DNA of 64,000 nt, from the NCBI GenBank assembly GCA_031261505.1, contig JAISJN010000014.1, forward strand, positions 1-64,000, written 5' to 3'. Positions 52,961 to 62,997 of this stretch are shown piece after piece. The stretch is from Clostridioides sp. Its GTDB lineage: Bacteria; Bacillota; Clostridia; Peptostreptococcales; Peptostreptococcaceae. Both the position numbers and the translations under genes were made by a program. The notes under the pieces are model-generated. The model was not told the DNA's origin. It saw only the letters and a list, made by a program, of their open reading frames with translations, and made no database searches. Numbering within the stretch: position 1 is the first letter of the stretch; every line of letters starts with the position of its first letter.

Positions 52961-54445
52961 CTATATATCTGACAAAATATCCTTTTTTATTTGCTTTATT
53001 TCTCTTTTTTTTGCCTCATCCCAGTACTTGTCCATTTCTTCTAGAGACATCTCCTCTAGTTTACGTCCGGACTCGATGGTCTTTTTCTCAACGTAGGCAA
53101 ATCTTCTGACGAATTTATCAGTCGTTAGGTTGACTGCTTCCTCTGGATCTACATTTAAGAACCTTGCGAGATTTACTACAGAAAATATCAAATCTCCCAA
53201 CTCTTCTCTTATGTATTTTATATTCCCAGGCTTTATTTCGTCAAGTAGTTCTCGATATTCTTCTTTTATTTTTTCTAAAATATCATTTATCTCGTCCCAA
53301 TCAAAGCCGACTAGAGCAGCTTTTCTCTGTACTTTTTCAGCCTTCATGAGGGCGGGTAGACTCTTTGGAATCCTGATGAGTCCGTCGGTGACCGTTGACT
53401 CTCCCTTTTCATCTTTTTTGAGTTTTTCCCACGTTTGTGGTGAAGATTTTAGTCCGAGTTCCACATTAAACACATGTGGATGCCTGTGAATCATCTTTTT
53501 ACAAACGGATTTCACCACATCTCTAAGGTCGAAGTACCCTTCTTCCTTACCTATCTGCGCATGAAGAACCACCTGTAAAAGCACATCTCCAAGTTCTTCT
53601 ACCATCTCTTCATCATCCTCGTTGTCTACAGCATTGTTCAGCTCGTACGCCTCTTCTATGATAAATGGTTTTAACGACTCGTGTGTCTGAGCCTTGTCCC
53701 ATTCACATCCGTCTGGCGCCCTGAGCGCCGATACAACTCTCTCTAGATCTGCAATGTTATTATATTGCCTCTCTTCGGATTTGGAAACGTATAGACTAGT
53801 AAGGTAGTCAAATTCATTTTCGCTTCTGTCGAGCTCAAATAGTTTTACTTCCTTCTTACTCTCCAACCCTTTGATACCAGCACCTTTAACTATAACTATT
53901 GACTTATCGTAGGGATAATATTCACTTAACTTCAATTTGACCTCAGATGCGATGAAACTATCGTATGTCTGGGTTATGATGAGGTCTTTGTGAACATCTA
54001 GGTACGTTTCATTCATTTCAAAGGCATCTATCAACGAAAAACCGTTAGAAGGATCTAAGGCTAGGTATTCAAACATAGCATCTACAAAGGACATAGACGC
54101 CACTGTAGACGTTTTGACCCCATTTTGTAGTGCTAGTGCTTCTATTAGCCCAACTGTCTTCTCAGCTACTCGAGGATGCCCTGGCACTGCGTAGACTAGA
54201 TCTCCATTTTTTGATTCTTTGACGATAAATTCAGCTATACTTTCGTATACACCTTCGAAATTCTTTTCTCTCTCGTAAAAATCGTCGAGCGAGGTATAAT
54301 TTATTTCGCCTCGTAATTTTTCAATTATCGGGTGTTTTTCAGTTCGAAGAAATATTCTCGAGCTAGACTTAAGCAGGTCCATAGCTCCTTTGCTTATCAA
54401 AGAAATATCTCCAGGTCCCAGACCCACAATGTAGATCTCGCCCAT
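52961..54445 (-). CDS. mazG: tetrapyrrole methylase-MazG fusion protein (YabN-type)
   Basis: 494 residues. Residues about 1-215 are a tetrapyrrole-methylase-like domain (EIYIVGLGPGDISLISKGAMD), and about 235-485 are two MazG pyrophosphohydrolase modules with the metal motifs EEAYELNNA, EELGDVLLQVVLHAQ and REELGDLIFSVVNLAR. MazG hydrolyses nucleoside triphosphates. It follows the spoVB-like gene by 10 bases, as yabM-yabN. Confidence 0.93.
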   Translation of the reverse strand: MGEIYIVGLGPGDISLISKGAMDLLKSSSRIFLRTEKHPIIEKLRGEINYTSLDDFYEREKNFEGVYESIAEFIVKESKNGDLVYAVPGHPRVAEKTVGLIEALALQNGVKTSTVASMSFVDAMFEYLALDPSNGFSLIDAFEMNETYLDVHKDLIITQTYDSFIASEVKLKLSEYYPYDKSIVIVKGAGIKGLESKKEVKLFELDRSENEFDYLTSLYVSKSEERQYNNIADLERVVSALRAPDGCEWDKAQTHESLKPFIIEEAYELNNAVDNEDDEEMVEELGDVLLQVVLHAQIGKEEGYFDLRDVVKSVCKKMIHRHPHVFNVELGLKSSPQTWEKLKKDEKGESTVTDGLIRIPKSLPALMKAEKVQRKAALVGFDWDEINDILEKIKEEYRELLDEIKPGNIKYIREELGDLIFSVVNLARFLNVDPEEAVNLTTDKFVRRFAYVEKKTIESGRKLEEMSLEEMDKYWDEAKKREIKQIKKDILSDI

Positions 54446-54455
54446 TTTATCACCT

Positions 54456-56072
54456 CTATCTTCTCACAAGTTTAGTTCTTTTCAAAATTTTATATATTTT
54501 GTCGCCCTTAGGCATAGCGTGTATCTCGTCTTCGCTTATCGCACCTATTCCCAGTACAACCAACACGTAGACAAGTCCGCCTACACAGATTGCCACTACT
54601 GTAGATAAACTGTTTCCAAGCACATTTGAAACGACACCATAACTCAATTTCGCCATTATGTACATGGTGATCACTGTGATTAGAGGCTTGATTATAAACT
54701 CCATCTTTGAGAGTTTTAAATTCATTTTTCTCATAATGTATACGATATTTATACTAGCAGCCACTAAATAAGCTGTGACCGTTCCAAGACCTGACCCTAG
54801 TATATTTATATCATGAATTCCAGTTAATGTATAGCTTATTATTATTTTACACATCATACCGATTATTAAAGACACTACTGGAACTATCGGTTTACCCATA
54901 CCCTGTAGTATCCCATTTGTAGTCTGTATAAGTCCTAGGAAAATACAACAAGGTGCAACTGTAAACAAGATTACCCCCAGTCCAGCTGGCTCTCTAGGAT
55001 ACAGTAGATGCATTATCGGAGTAGCAAGTGCCGCCATCCCAAATGCACAGGGTAGTACTATCATCAATGTTACCTTTATAGCTGTCTTAGTATCTTTTCT
55101 AGCCTTAGCTTTATTTCCAAGTGCGTATGAGGCTGCTATTGCTGGCACTAGGCTCATGCTTAGAGCTGTCGTAATGACAGAAGGCATATTGACTATAGTC
55201 ATCGCCATACCTGTAAGCTGTCCTAGCATAGAGTTTGCCATCATGTATGTAAACCCTGCCGCCTGAAGCCTTCTAACTACTATTACAGTATCCATCATAT
55301 TCACAAGTGGCATGACACATGCTCCAATTGTTATTGGAATTGTAACAACCAGTAGGTTCTTAAGTATTGTCGAGAAACTCTCCTCTTTGAATTTTGCTCC
55401 TTCAAGAGATTCGCGTTTCCTGTTCTTAGTTCCGAGTGCGTATATAAGTATCAGGAATATCAATGATGCAGCCGAACCTATCGTAGCTCCTGAAATGGCT
55501 CCAGCAGCCCCGTATTCGGCTCCTGACGCCTTGTATAGTATATATGCAAGGTACAATCCTAGGAAGACCCTTACAATCTGTTCTACGATTTGTGACAAAG
55601 CTACCTTCGTCATATCCCTTTTACCCTGGAAGAATCCTCTGTACGCAGACATCACTGGTACGAATAGCAAGGCTGGTGCTATTGCCTTCATCGAATAGTA
55701 GGCATTTGGATTTTTCATAATATCGTTTACTATTACACTAGATCCAAAGAACAGTATCAGAAACGCTATAATTCCCGTCATGAGAAGTATGCTTCTAGAT
55801 ACCTTGAATATTTTAACAGCTCCCCTATTGTCCTTTATCGCTACTTTTTCCGATACTAGTTTTGCAACCGCTGTCGGGAATCCTGCCGTAGCCAAGGTAA
55901 AAAACAAGGTGTAAACGGGATAGGCAGCTTGGTAGTATCCCATCCCACTTGAACCGATCATGTTCGCGAGTGGAATTCTAAAAAACGCCCCAAGTATTTT
56001 TATAATTACTCCTGCCACTCCCAATATAAGTGCACCCTTGAGAAAAGAGTCCTTATTTTTGTTTGTGTCCAT
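54456..56072 (-). CDS. SpoVB-like polysaccharide flippase (YabM-type)
   Basis: 538 residues with about fourteen membrane helices, of the MOP/MurJ-like flippase family: GVIIKILGAFFRIPLANMIGSSGMGYYQAAYPVY at the start is typical of SpoVB/YabM. It likely flips lipid-linked wall precursors, perhaps during spore cortex formation. It lies between spoVT and mazG, as in B. subtilis. Confidence 0.92.
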   Translation of the reverse strand: MDTNKNKDSFLKGALILGVAGVIIKILGAFFRIPLANMIGSSGMGYYQAAYPVYTLFFTLATAGFPTAVAKLVSEKVAIKDNRGAVKIFKVSRSILLMTGIIAFLILFFGSSVIVNDIMKNPNAYYSMKAIAPALLFVPVMSAYRGFFQGKRDMTKVALSQIVEQIVRVFLGLYLAYILYKASGAEYGAAGAISGATIGSAASLIFLILIYALGTKNRKRESLEGAKFKEESFSTILKNLLVVTIPITIGACVMPLVNMMDTVIVVRRLQAAGFTYMMANSMLGQLTGMAMTIVNMPSVITTALSMSLVPAIAASYALGNKAKARKDTKTAIKVTLMIVLPCAFGMAALATPIMHLLYPREPAGLGVILFTVAPCCIFLGLIQTTNGILQGMGKPIVPVVSLIIGMMCKIIISYTLTGIHDINILGSGLGTVTAYLVAASINIVYIMRKMNLKLSKMEFIIKPLITVITMYIMAKLSYGVVSNVLGNSLSTVVAICVGGLVYVLVVLGIGAISEDEIHAMPKGDKIYKILKRTKLVRR

Positions 56073-56098
56073 ATTAAACCTCCAAATTGTTTCTGAGC

Positions 56099-56175
56099 GT
56101 TATATGATGATTTGAATAAATTACTAGCTACTAGCCGTTTATTCTCGAAAATAGATACTTGAATCACCATTTAAC
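56099..56175. repeat. inverted pair of dispersed-repeat ends
   Basis: GTTATATGATGATTTGAA (56099) and CTTGAATCACCATTTAAC (56158-56175) are imperfect inverted copies of the family's tail motif, facing outward around about 40 bases that keep neither standard hairpin. Confidence 0.5.
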
Positions 56176-56243
56176 AAAAACTAATATACCACACTTTCGT
56201 TGGAATATACAAGAAGTTCAGGATATAAAAGCACAAAAATCCG

Positions 56244-56294
56244 AAAAAAATGGTTGATTCATTTAATTTTAACTAAACGATCAACCATTTTTTA
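56244..56294 (-). terminator. terminator of spoVT, bidirectional shape
   Basis: AAAAAATGGTTGA (56245) pairs with TCAACCATTTTTT (56281), giving T-runs on both strands; it lies just after the spoVT stop. Confidence 0.75.
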
Positions 56295-56309
56295 TCGTGT
56301 TTCTCGTAC

Positions 56310-56849
56310 TTACTGAACTTGTTTTCCTAAAAAATGTGCTGCAACTTTTAATGATTTTTCTTCATTGACAAGTGCTCCATCGTTATCTTTTGAGATCAGC
56401 ATTATAAGTCCTATGCAATCTCCTGAATCACTTATAACTGGTACTACGTATTGAGCGAAATAGTCTTTTGCGTCATCTCTGCAAATAGTGACTACGTCGT
56501 CTCCTTCGAAATACTTTGTACTTCTCTTTGAGATTATATCTTCTAAATCTGCACTGATGTTCTTGTCTTTGTAGTCTTTCTTAGACAATTTTGATACTGC
56601 AATCACAGAGTCTGAATCTGTGATTATTACTCCATAACTGAAAACCTCTGATAGAGATTCAGCATAAGTTTGGGCGAATTCATTGAGTTCTCCCATAGGA
56701 GAGTATTTCTTCAGTATGACTTCTCCATCCCTAGCTGTAAATATTTCTAATGGGTCTCCTTCTTTAATTCTTAGAGTCTTCCTGATTTCTTTAGGAACTA
56801 CTACCCTTCCTAAATCATCTATTCTTCTAACTATCCCTGTTGCTTTCAT
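56310..56849 (-). CDS. spoVT: stage V sporulation protein T
   Basis: 179 residues: an AbrB-type swapped-hairpin DNA-binding domain (ATGIVRRIDDLGRVVVPKEI) and a C-terminal GAF-like domain (FSYGVIITDSDSVIAVSKL). It regulates sigma-G-dependent genes in the forespore. The start is ATG 56849, giving the standard length; GGAGG is 11 bases upstream. The longer frame would add 15 unrelated residues. Confidence 0.95.
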   Translation of the reverse strand: MKATGIVRRIDDLGRVVVPKEIRKTLRIKEGDPLEIFTARDGEVILKKYSPMGELNEFAQTYAESLSEVFSYGVIITDSDSVIAVSKLSKKDYKDKNISADLEDIISKRSTKYFEGDDVVTICRDDAKDYFAQYVVPVISDSGDCIGLIMLISKDNDGALVNEEKSLKVAAHFLGKQVQ

Positions 56850-56930
56850 ATTGTCAAATACCTCCATAAAAAACTTTAAGTATATTTTTACCAAAGAAAA
56901 TTAATATATGCAGAGGAAACGTCAATTTTT

Positions 56931-57920
56931 TTAGAAATTGATTTTCTTTATTAATTCCTCATTTATTTTGCTCTTCTCGGCCTTCTTAAGTTCGTCAACC
57001 TTTTGTATATATTTTTCTTTCATAAGGTTGGCTTTTATCGTTTCCTTAGCATCCTCCAACGAAGTCTGTTCGTTGTCTTTGTCCGTCAATTTTATAATAT
57101 GATAACCGTATTGAGTTTTTACTAAGTCTGAGATATCGCCGACCTTCATCGAAAATGCAGCCTTCTCGAATTCCGCTACCATTTGACCCCTTCCAAAAGT
57201 ACCTAAATCTCCTCCGCTCTGTGCTGAAGAATCCTGTGAATATTCTTTTGCTACCTTTGCGAAGTCTTCTCCTGCTTTTACCTTTTTAAGAGCTTCTTCT
57301 GCTTTTTTCTTAGCTTTTTCTATTTTTTCCTTTGGTAATGGTTTATTGTTATCATCCACAGTTTTTAATAAAATGTGAGATGCTTTAACCTCGTCTTTTT
57401 TAAATTCATCCTTGTGTGTATCGTAGTACTTTTTGATCTCTTCATCAGAAATCTTAGTCTTCTTGCTGAAATCCTCTTGGAACTTTTGTAACGCTAGGTT
57501 TTCAGTTATCTGTGTCTTTAAGAATTCCTCGTCTATACCTATATCTGTAAGTTGTTTCTTATATTCTTTGTTAGACTCCATATTCTTCTTCATCGCAGCT
57601 ACTGCTTCTTTTATTTCCTTGTCTGTAGGCGTTAATTTATCTTTTTTTGCCTGATCGTAGACAACTTGATTTTCAACTAATTGTTGAATTATGCTCTCTT
57701 TAAATTTGTCTTTAAATGTTACGCCCTTTTCGACTTCCTGTGTCCATACATCTTTTCCATATTGTGCTTCGACGTCGAGTTTGTTTGCCTTTAAGAGTTT
57801 TTCGTAGTAATCTTTTGTTATCTCCGTATCGCCAACAGTGGCTACAGTATTGGAACTAGAACATCCAACCATTGATACCACTACAATAAGAGACATTAAA
57901 AACGTAAGCAATTTCTTCAT
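56931..57920 (-). CDS. prsA: foldase lipoprotein PrsA (peptidyl-prolyl isomerase)
   Basis: 329 residues. A signal peptide with lipobox SMVGCSSS anchors it outside the membrane. A SurA-like N-terminal chaperone part is followed by a parvulin domain (about 180-275: [48 protein letters not shown]). It helps fold exported proteins. It is between mfd and spoVT. Confidence 0.94.
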   Translation of the reverse strand: MKKLLTFLMSLIVVVSMVGCSSSNTVATVGDTEITKDYYEKLLKANKLDVEAQYGKDVWTQEVEKGVTFKDKFKESIIQQLVENQVVYDQAKKDKLTPTDKEIKEAVAAMKKNMESNKEYKKQLTDIGIDEEFLKTQITENLALQKFQEDFSKKTKISDEEIKKYYDTHKDEFKKDEVKASHILLKTVDDNNKPLPKEKIEKAKKKAEEALKKVKAGEDFAKVAKEYSQDSSAQSGGDLGTFGRGQMVAEFEKAAFSMKVGDISDLVKTQYGYHIIKLTDKDNEQTSLEDAKETIKANLMKEKYIQKVDELKKAEKSKINEELIKKINF

Positions 57921-57957
57921 TTTAAATTCTCCTTATACCCCTCACTCCATAGAGTTC

Positions 57958-60900
57958 TTATTTCTTAGTGTTTGAAGTGCCCTTTTTCATTTCGCACATC
58001 TTTTCTAAGAGTTCTTCCAATTCTTTCACTATATTAAATCCTATCTTTTCCCTAGATTTATACCTAGTGATAGGCTCTAGTATAATCTCGTCATCTATGT
58101 GTCTTATTTTTTCTATGTTCATCTGCTTACACAATGTCTTTATGTAAGCAATTTTTACGAGCGACTTAACTGGATCCGGAATATCTGAGAATCTGTCTTC
58201 CATTTCCTCTTCTACATCGTAAACATCCTGTTTGTTAGATATTGATGCAATTTTTTTGTACATTTCGATTTTTGTAAGCTCGCTGTCTATATAAGTATCT
58301 GGGATATATGCGTTTACATTTAATTCTATTTCCACATCTATCACATCCTCTTCGACAGTACCTCCCTTGATTTTTCTGATTGCGTCGTTTAGCATCTTAA
58401 CGTATAGGTCGTACCCTATCACTGCCATATGACCGTGCTGTTGCGATCCTAGTATGTTACCAGCACCTCTTATCTCAAGGTCTCTCATAGCTATTTTAAA
58501 TCCTGCACCAAATTCTGTAAACTCTTTAATAGCCTTTAGACGCTTTTCAGCCACCTCGCTAAGTGATTTATCCTTTTCGTACATTAGATAAGCGTATCCC
58601 TGCCTTGTACTTCTTCCTACCCTGCCTCTCAGCTGGTATAGCTGGGCTAATCCCATCTTATCTGCATCGTATATTATCATAGTGTTGGCGTTTGAAATAT
58701 CCATTCCCGTCTCTATGATAGTAGTGCAGACTAGTACGTCAAATTCCTTATCCAAGAATCCAAGGATTATATTTTCAAGTGCCTTTGAGGTCATCCTGCC
58801 ATGTGCTACTGCAACTCTGGCCTGTGGCACAAGTCTTTTTACCATGCTTGCCATTTCTTCAATATGTTCTACTCTGTTGAACACGAAGAAGACCTGGCCT
58901 CCTCTACCCAATTCTTTCTCTATCTCGTCCTGGATTATACTTTCTTTATTCTCAGTGACATATGTTATAACTGGATGTCTCTCTTGTGGAGGCTCCTCGA
59001 TAACACTCATGTCCCTGATTCCACTTAACGACATATGCAAAGTCCTAGGTATAGGTGTTGCAGAAAGAGTGAGAACGTCGACTGTCGACTTAAGTTTTTT
59101 AAGTGCCTCTTTATGTTTTACTCCAAATCTCTGCTCCTCATCAATTACGACTAGTCCCAGATTTGGAAGGTCTATATCCTTTGATATTATCCTATGTGTA
59201 CCGATTAAAATATCAACAAGTCCTTTTTTTGCATCTTCTACTATTTGTTTCTGCTGCTTTGCTGTTTTAAACCTACTCAATACTTCCACCCTTATAGGGT
59301 AATCTTTAAATCGTTCCGTAAATGTATTATAATGCTGTTGAGCTAGAATCGTAGTAGGAACTAGTACTGCTATTTGCTTTTGCTCCATACAAGCCTTGAA
59401 GATAGCTCTTATCGCCACCTCCGTCTTACCGTATCCAACATCCCCACACACAAGTCTATCCATAACACTGTCAGATTCCATATCCCTCTTAGTATCCTCG
59501 ATGGCCTTTAGCTGGTCATCTGTCTCTTGATAAGGGAATAGAGATTCGAACTCGTTCTGCCAAACTGTATCTTTTGCATACTTATATCCCTTTATTTTTT
59601 CACGTTTTGCGTATAGTTCTACGAGTTCCTTGGTCATATCCTCGATTTCTTTTTTGACCTTCGTCTTTGCCTTAGTCCAGTCGCTAGATCCAAGTTTGTT
59701 GAGCTTTACCTTCTCTACCTCTGCACCTATATATTTTTGGACCTTGTCCATCTGGTCTATCGGTACGTATAGATTGTCTCCACCCCTGTATATTATCTTC
59801 AAGTAGTCCTTTTTTATACCGTTTACTGTGATCTGGTCTATGCCCGAGTACTTACCTATACCACTGTTTTCATGTACTACGTAGTCTCCTATTTTTAGGT
59901 CCAAGAACGACTCTATATTTTGGCCCTTCTTCACTTTTTTCTGTTTTTTGCTCGACCTTCTGTACACTCCAACCATGTCGTTGTCTGTTATTACAGTAAA
60001 CTTGATGTTTTTGTACTGGAACCCTCTACTTATGTTCCCCTGCGTAATTACTATCTGAGAGGATTTTATCTCTGCTTCTCTGTCTTTCGCTACACTTGTT
60101 TCGACTCCTCTTTCAAGCAAGCTATCCTTAAGCTTTTCCGCCCTCTCAAATGTGTTTGTGGACAAAATTATCTTATGTCCGTTGTATTTTAGGTTATTCA
60201 ACTCTTCTGCTAGGTCGTCTAGTTTCGCGTTAAACGTCGGAACTTCTCTGCAGTCAAAGTTAACTATCTTTCTGACCTCAAATCTATTCACAGATTTAGT
60301 TAACAAGGTGTTGACTATAACCTTTCTATCTTTTAAAAGATGCTCTACATCGTGTTCTGTGTATAAAAGCTCTGCCTGCTTTTTGAGTGCAAGTCCCCTC
60401 TCTAAGTTCATCCTATAATTATCCTTGAATTGATGCATTATATTTTCGCATCTCTCATTGAATCTAGTAATATCACTTATAAAGAAAAATGCATCCTTCT
60501 TGAAATACGAGAATATACTCGTATCTGTCTCACTATATATATAATCGATGTAATTTTCGGTTCCCTCAAAGTAATTTCTATTTGATATCATATCTATGTT
60601 TGCAAATACATCTTCGTCGGTATTGCCTGTTGTATCCTTCTTCAACCTTGCAACAGCCTTGCTTACATCCTTTGGATATATAAACTCCCTAGATGGTGTT
60701 AGCTTGAATGAATCGAGTTTCTCCACCGACTTTTGTGAGATAACATCAAACGTTCTTATAGAATCTATCTCGTCGTCGAATAACTCCATACGTATTGGCT
60801 CCTTGTATTCAAGTGAAAATATATCAACTATTCCCCCTCTTATACTGAACTGTCCAAATCCTTCTATTCTCGAAACCCTCTCATATCCTAATTCAACCAA

Positions 60901-61371
60901 TTTCTGTGTCAATTCATCGAGATTTACTACATCTCCAACCTCATATGATGAAATATTATCTAAGAGCACTTCCTTAGGTGTATATTTTCTAAGTATTGCT
61001 TCTATCGAAGTTACCAAGATTAAATTCTCGCCATTTGCTAGTTCAGTAAGAACTTTTAATTTCTTTGCCTCTTCGTTTCTATCCTTTGCCTCCAACCTAT
61101 AGAAGTATATATCTTCTGTAGAGAGGTATTCTACATTGCCTTTCGTGTAAAAACTCAAATCTTCGTAGACGTTCTTTGCCTCTAAATCGCTTGTTGCAAT
61201 ATACAGAATTTGCTTTTTCAAGTCATTGAACAACGAATACGCTATATGTGGTTTTTGCACCGGTAGTAAACCATTGACCAACAGTGCTCCTTGATTCTGC
61301 GCATTGGCATAGTCTAGTACATCCTTATACTCCCCTGAATTCTTTAGAGGATATACAAAAATATCATTCAT
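57958..61371 (-). CDS. mfd: transcription-repair coupling factor
   Basis: This 1137-residue DNA translocase removes stalled RNA polymerase and recruits UvrA. The UvrB-like N-terminal module, RNA-polymerase-interaction domain (LKIGDYVVHENSGIGKYSGI), RecG-like helicase (Walker A CGDVGYGKTEVAIRAIF, box II DEEQRFGVKHKE, TATPIPRTLHMSLSGIRD) and C-terminal TRCF domain are all present. It is downstream of pth, as in B. subtilis. Confidence 0.97.
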   Translation of the reverse strand: MNDIFVYPLKNSGEYKDVLDYANAQNQGALLVNGLLPVQKPHIAYSLFNDLKKQILYIATSDLEAKNVYEDLSFYTKGNVEYLSTEDIYFYRLEAKDRNEEAKKLKVLTELANGENLILVTSIEAILRKYTPKEVLLDNISSYEVGDVVNLDELTQKLVELGYERVSRIEGFGQFSIRGGIVDIFSLEYKEPIRMELFDDEIDSIRTFDVISQKSVEKLDSFKLTPSREFIYPKDVSKAVARLKKDTTGNTDEDVFANIDMISNRNYFEGTENYIDYIYSETDTSIFSYFKKDAFFFISDITRFNERCENIMHQFKDNYRMNLERGLALKKQAELLYTEHDVEHLLKDRKVIVNTLLTKSVNRFEVRKIVNFDCREVPTFNAKLDDLAEELNNLKYNGHKIILSTNTFERAEKLKDSLLERGVETSVAKDREAEIKSSQIVITQGNISRGFQYKNIKFTVITDNDMVGVYRRSSKKQKKVKKGQNIESFLDLKIGDYVVHENSGIGKYSGIDQITVNGIKKDYLKIIYRGGDNLYVPIDQMDKVQKYIGAEVEKVKLNKLGSSDWTKAKTKVKKEIEDMTKELVELYAKREKIKGYKYAKDTVWQNEFESLFPYQETDDQLKAIEDTKRDMESDSVMDRLVCGDVGYGKTEVAIRAIFKACMEQKQIAVLVPTTILAQQHYNTFTERFKDYPIRVEVLSRFKTAKQQKQIVEDAKKGLVDILIGTHRIISKDIDLPNLGLVVIDEEQRFGVKHKEALKKLKSTVDVLTLSATPIPRTLHMSLSGIRDMSVIEEPPQERHPVITYVTENKESIIQDEIEKELGRGGQVFFVFNRVEHIEEMASMVKRLVPQARVAVAHGRMTSKALENIILGFLDKEFDVLVCTTIIETGMDISNANTMIIYDADKMGLAQLYQLRGRVGRSTRQGYAYLMYEKDKSLSEVAEKRLKAIKEFTEFGAGFKIAMRDLEIRGAGNILGSQQHGHMAVIGYDLYVKMLNDAIRKIKGGTVEEDVIDVEIELNVNAYIPDTYIDSELTKIEMYKKIASISNKQDVYDVEEEMEDRFSDIPDPVKSLVKIAYIKTLCKQMNIEKIRHIDDEIILEPITRYKSREKIGFNIVKELEELLEKMCEMKKGTSNTKK

Positions 61372-61404
61372 TCCTATCTCCCTTTCATCAAATGTCCAAA
61401 TGAC

Positions 61405-61971
61405 TTACTCGTGTTTGTTGTATTTGTTCATAGAAACATCTATATTTTCCCTTATTATGCAGTCCACGGCCTTAGCTGCTGTTTCAAATCCTTTATCAAT
61501 ATCTTCTTGCTCCTCTTTTCTAAATCTCGAGAGGACGTAATTTGCTAAGTCCTGACCCTTAGGTGGCTTTGATATTCCAACTCTGACTCTAGGAAATTCT
61601 CCTGAACCAAGACAATTGATTATTGATTTCATTCCATTGTGGCTTCCACCACTTCCTTTTTTTCTAATTCTTACCTTACCTGTGTCGAGATCAATATCAT
61701 CGTATATCACTATTATGTTTTCAAGGTCCATTTTATAGTATTGATATATATCTATCAACGTCTCTCCACTGAGATTCATATATGTCAGTGGTTTAACGAG
61801 TAGTACCTTCTCATTTCCTATTCTGCACTCCCCTGTAAGCGCCTTATGTTTTATCTTCGTTACATTAGCGCCGTATTCCTTCGCTAAAATATCTATAACA
61901 CTAAAACCTACATTATGTCTAGTTTTTTCGTATTCTTTGTCTGGGTTTCCCAGTCCTACTACTACGTACAT
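61405..61971 (-). CDS. pth: peptidyl-tRNA hydrolase
   Basis: This 188-residue hydrolase releases peptides from tRNA dropped by stalled ribosomes. The signatures [20 protein letters not shown] (catalytic His in RHNVG), [11 protein letters not shown] and [12 protein letters not shown] are intact. It is followed by mfd 33 bases later. Confidence 0.97.
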   Translation of the reverse strand: MYVVVGLGNPDKEYEKTRHNVGFSVIDILAKEYGANVTKIKHKALTGECRIGNEKVLLVKPLTYMNLSGETLIDIYQYYKMDLENIIVIYDDIDLDTGKVRIRKKGSGGSHNGMKSIINCLGSGEFPRVRVGISKPPKGQDLANYVLSRFRKEEQEDIDKGFETAAKAVDCIIRENIDVSMNKYNKHE

Positions 61972-62076
61972 TTGTTTTGTTCCCTTTCCCCGTCAATTCT
62001 TGTATATCGGATCTATATTTCTATCTATTCTTACCCTCTTGAGCGTATATTTATTTATTTTGTACACAATTTAATC

Positions 62077-62748
62077 CTAGATTAGACTCTTCACTGTGTA
62101 AATATAAATATTTAATAATTTGAACTCTGACATCATTATCAAAAATGTAGCTACTGATATAAATGGAACAAATGGAATCGCACCTCTCAATAACCGTCCC
62201 CTCATAGCTGATGCCGAGATTGTAAATATCCCAGCCAGTACAAATGACAAACCTATTAAATATATACTGTAGTTCAATCCCAATGTCAACGAACATAAGC
62301 TGTATACACCTACATCTCCCAATCCTAGAGACTTAGTCAATACAGCTATTAGATAAGGGACAGAAAATCCAACTAGCAATCCTACAAGATGGTCTGTCAC
62401 TGAAATTTGATAACCAATTTTGGTCGTGATAAATAATAATATTCCTTCTAATAGTATACCACTAAGTACATCGATATCATACACGTTTTGTGTATAACAA
62501 TCAATTACTGATAATTCTACCATTATTGCTATTAATAACATATATCTAAAAGTTTTTGGCTCCATACCGTATTTTGCATAGAGTAAATTGTCGGAAATCA
62601 AGATGATGAAATATATAGCGATTGTGGTATATTTTTTTAGATTTACTTTATTATAACTCGATTTGATTCTATTGTCTACAAAATAGCTTAATATCAGACA
62701 TATTATGTATACAATTATTATTTCAATTGGATTTTTTATGTAGATCAA
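62077..62748 (-). CDS. prepilin peptidase A24 family, methylase domain absent
   Basis: 223 residues with about seven membrane helices. The aspartyl-protease pair is visible: VIDCYTQNVYD near residue 82 and GLGDVGVYSL (GxGD) near residue 142. The N-terminal methyltransferase domain with its cysteine pairs, found in PilD, is missing, as in TadV/FlaK-type enzymes. Its closeness to the PilT-like gene suggests it processes type IV prepilins or pseudopilins. Confidence 0.82.
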   Translation of the reverse strand: MIYIKNPIEIIIVYIICLILSYFVDNRIKSSYNKVNLKKYTTIAIYFIILISDNLLYAKYGMEPKTFRYMLLIAIMVELSVIDCYTQNVYDIDVLSGILLEGILLFITTKIGYQISVTDHLVGLLVGFSVPYLIAVLTKSLGLGDVGVYSLCSLTLGLNYSIYLIGLSFVLAGIFTISASAMRGRLLRGAIPFVPFISVATFLIMMSEFKLLNIYIYTVKSLI

Positions 62749-62997
62749 GTCGCATCCCTCACTTTTCCTAGATCTGATTTAAGTAGCTTATCCTTCATTG
62801 CTCAATAACGATTCAATATTTTTTCCCTAGTATTGTGTATACATCAAATTCAAGACTTCTTGAACCTCTATATATACTTGATTTATTATTGTCAATTTAA
62901 ACGATAATTGTGTTGTTGGCATTCCACCGCGAATGAAAATCATACCCAATTTCTTGCATTTGAAGATATATTTTATTGATACATAGGTTATAATATC

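Noticed and set aside
62827-62943. 38-codon frame (MIFIRGGMPTTQLSFKL onward) between pilT and the prepilin peptidase gene
   Set aside because: The end faintly recalls a flagellar FliE-type helix, but there is no ribosome site and no flagellar gene nearby.
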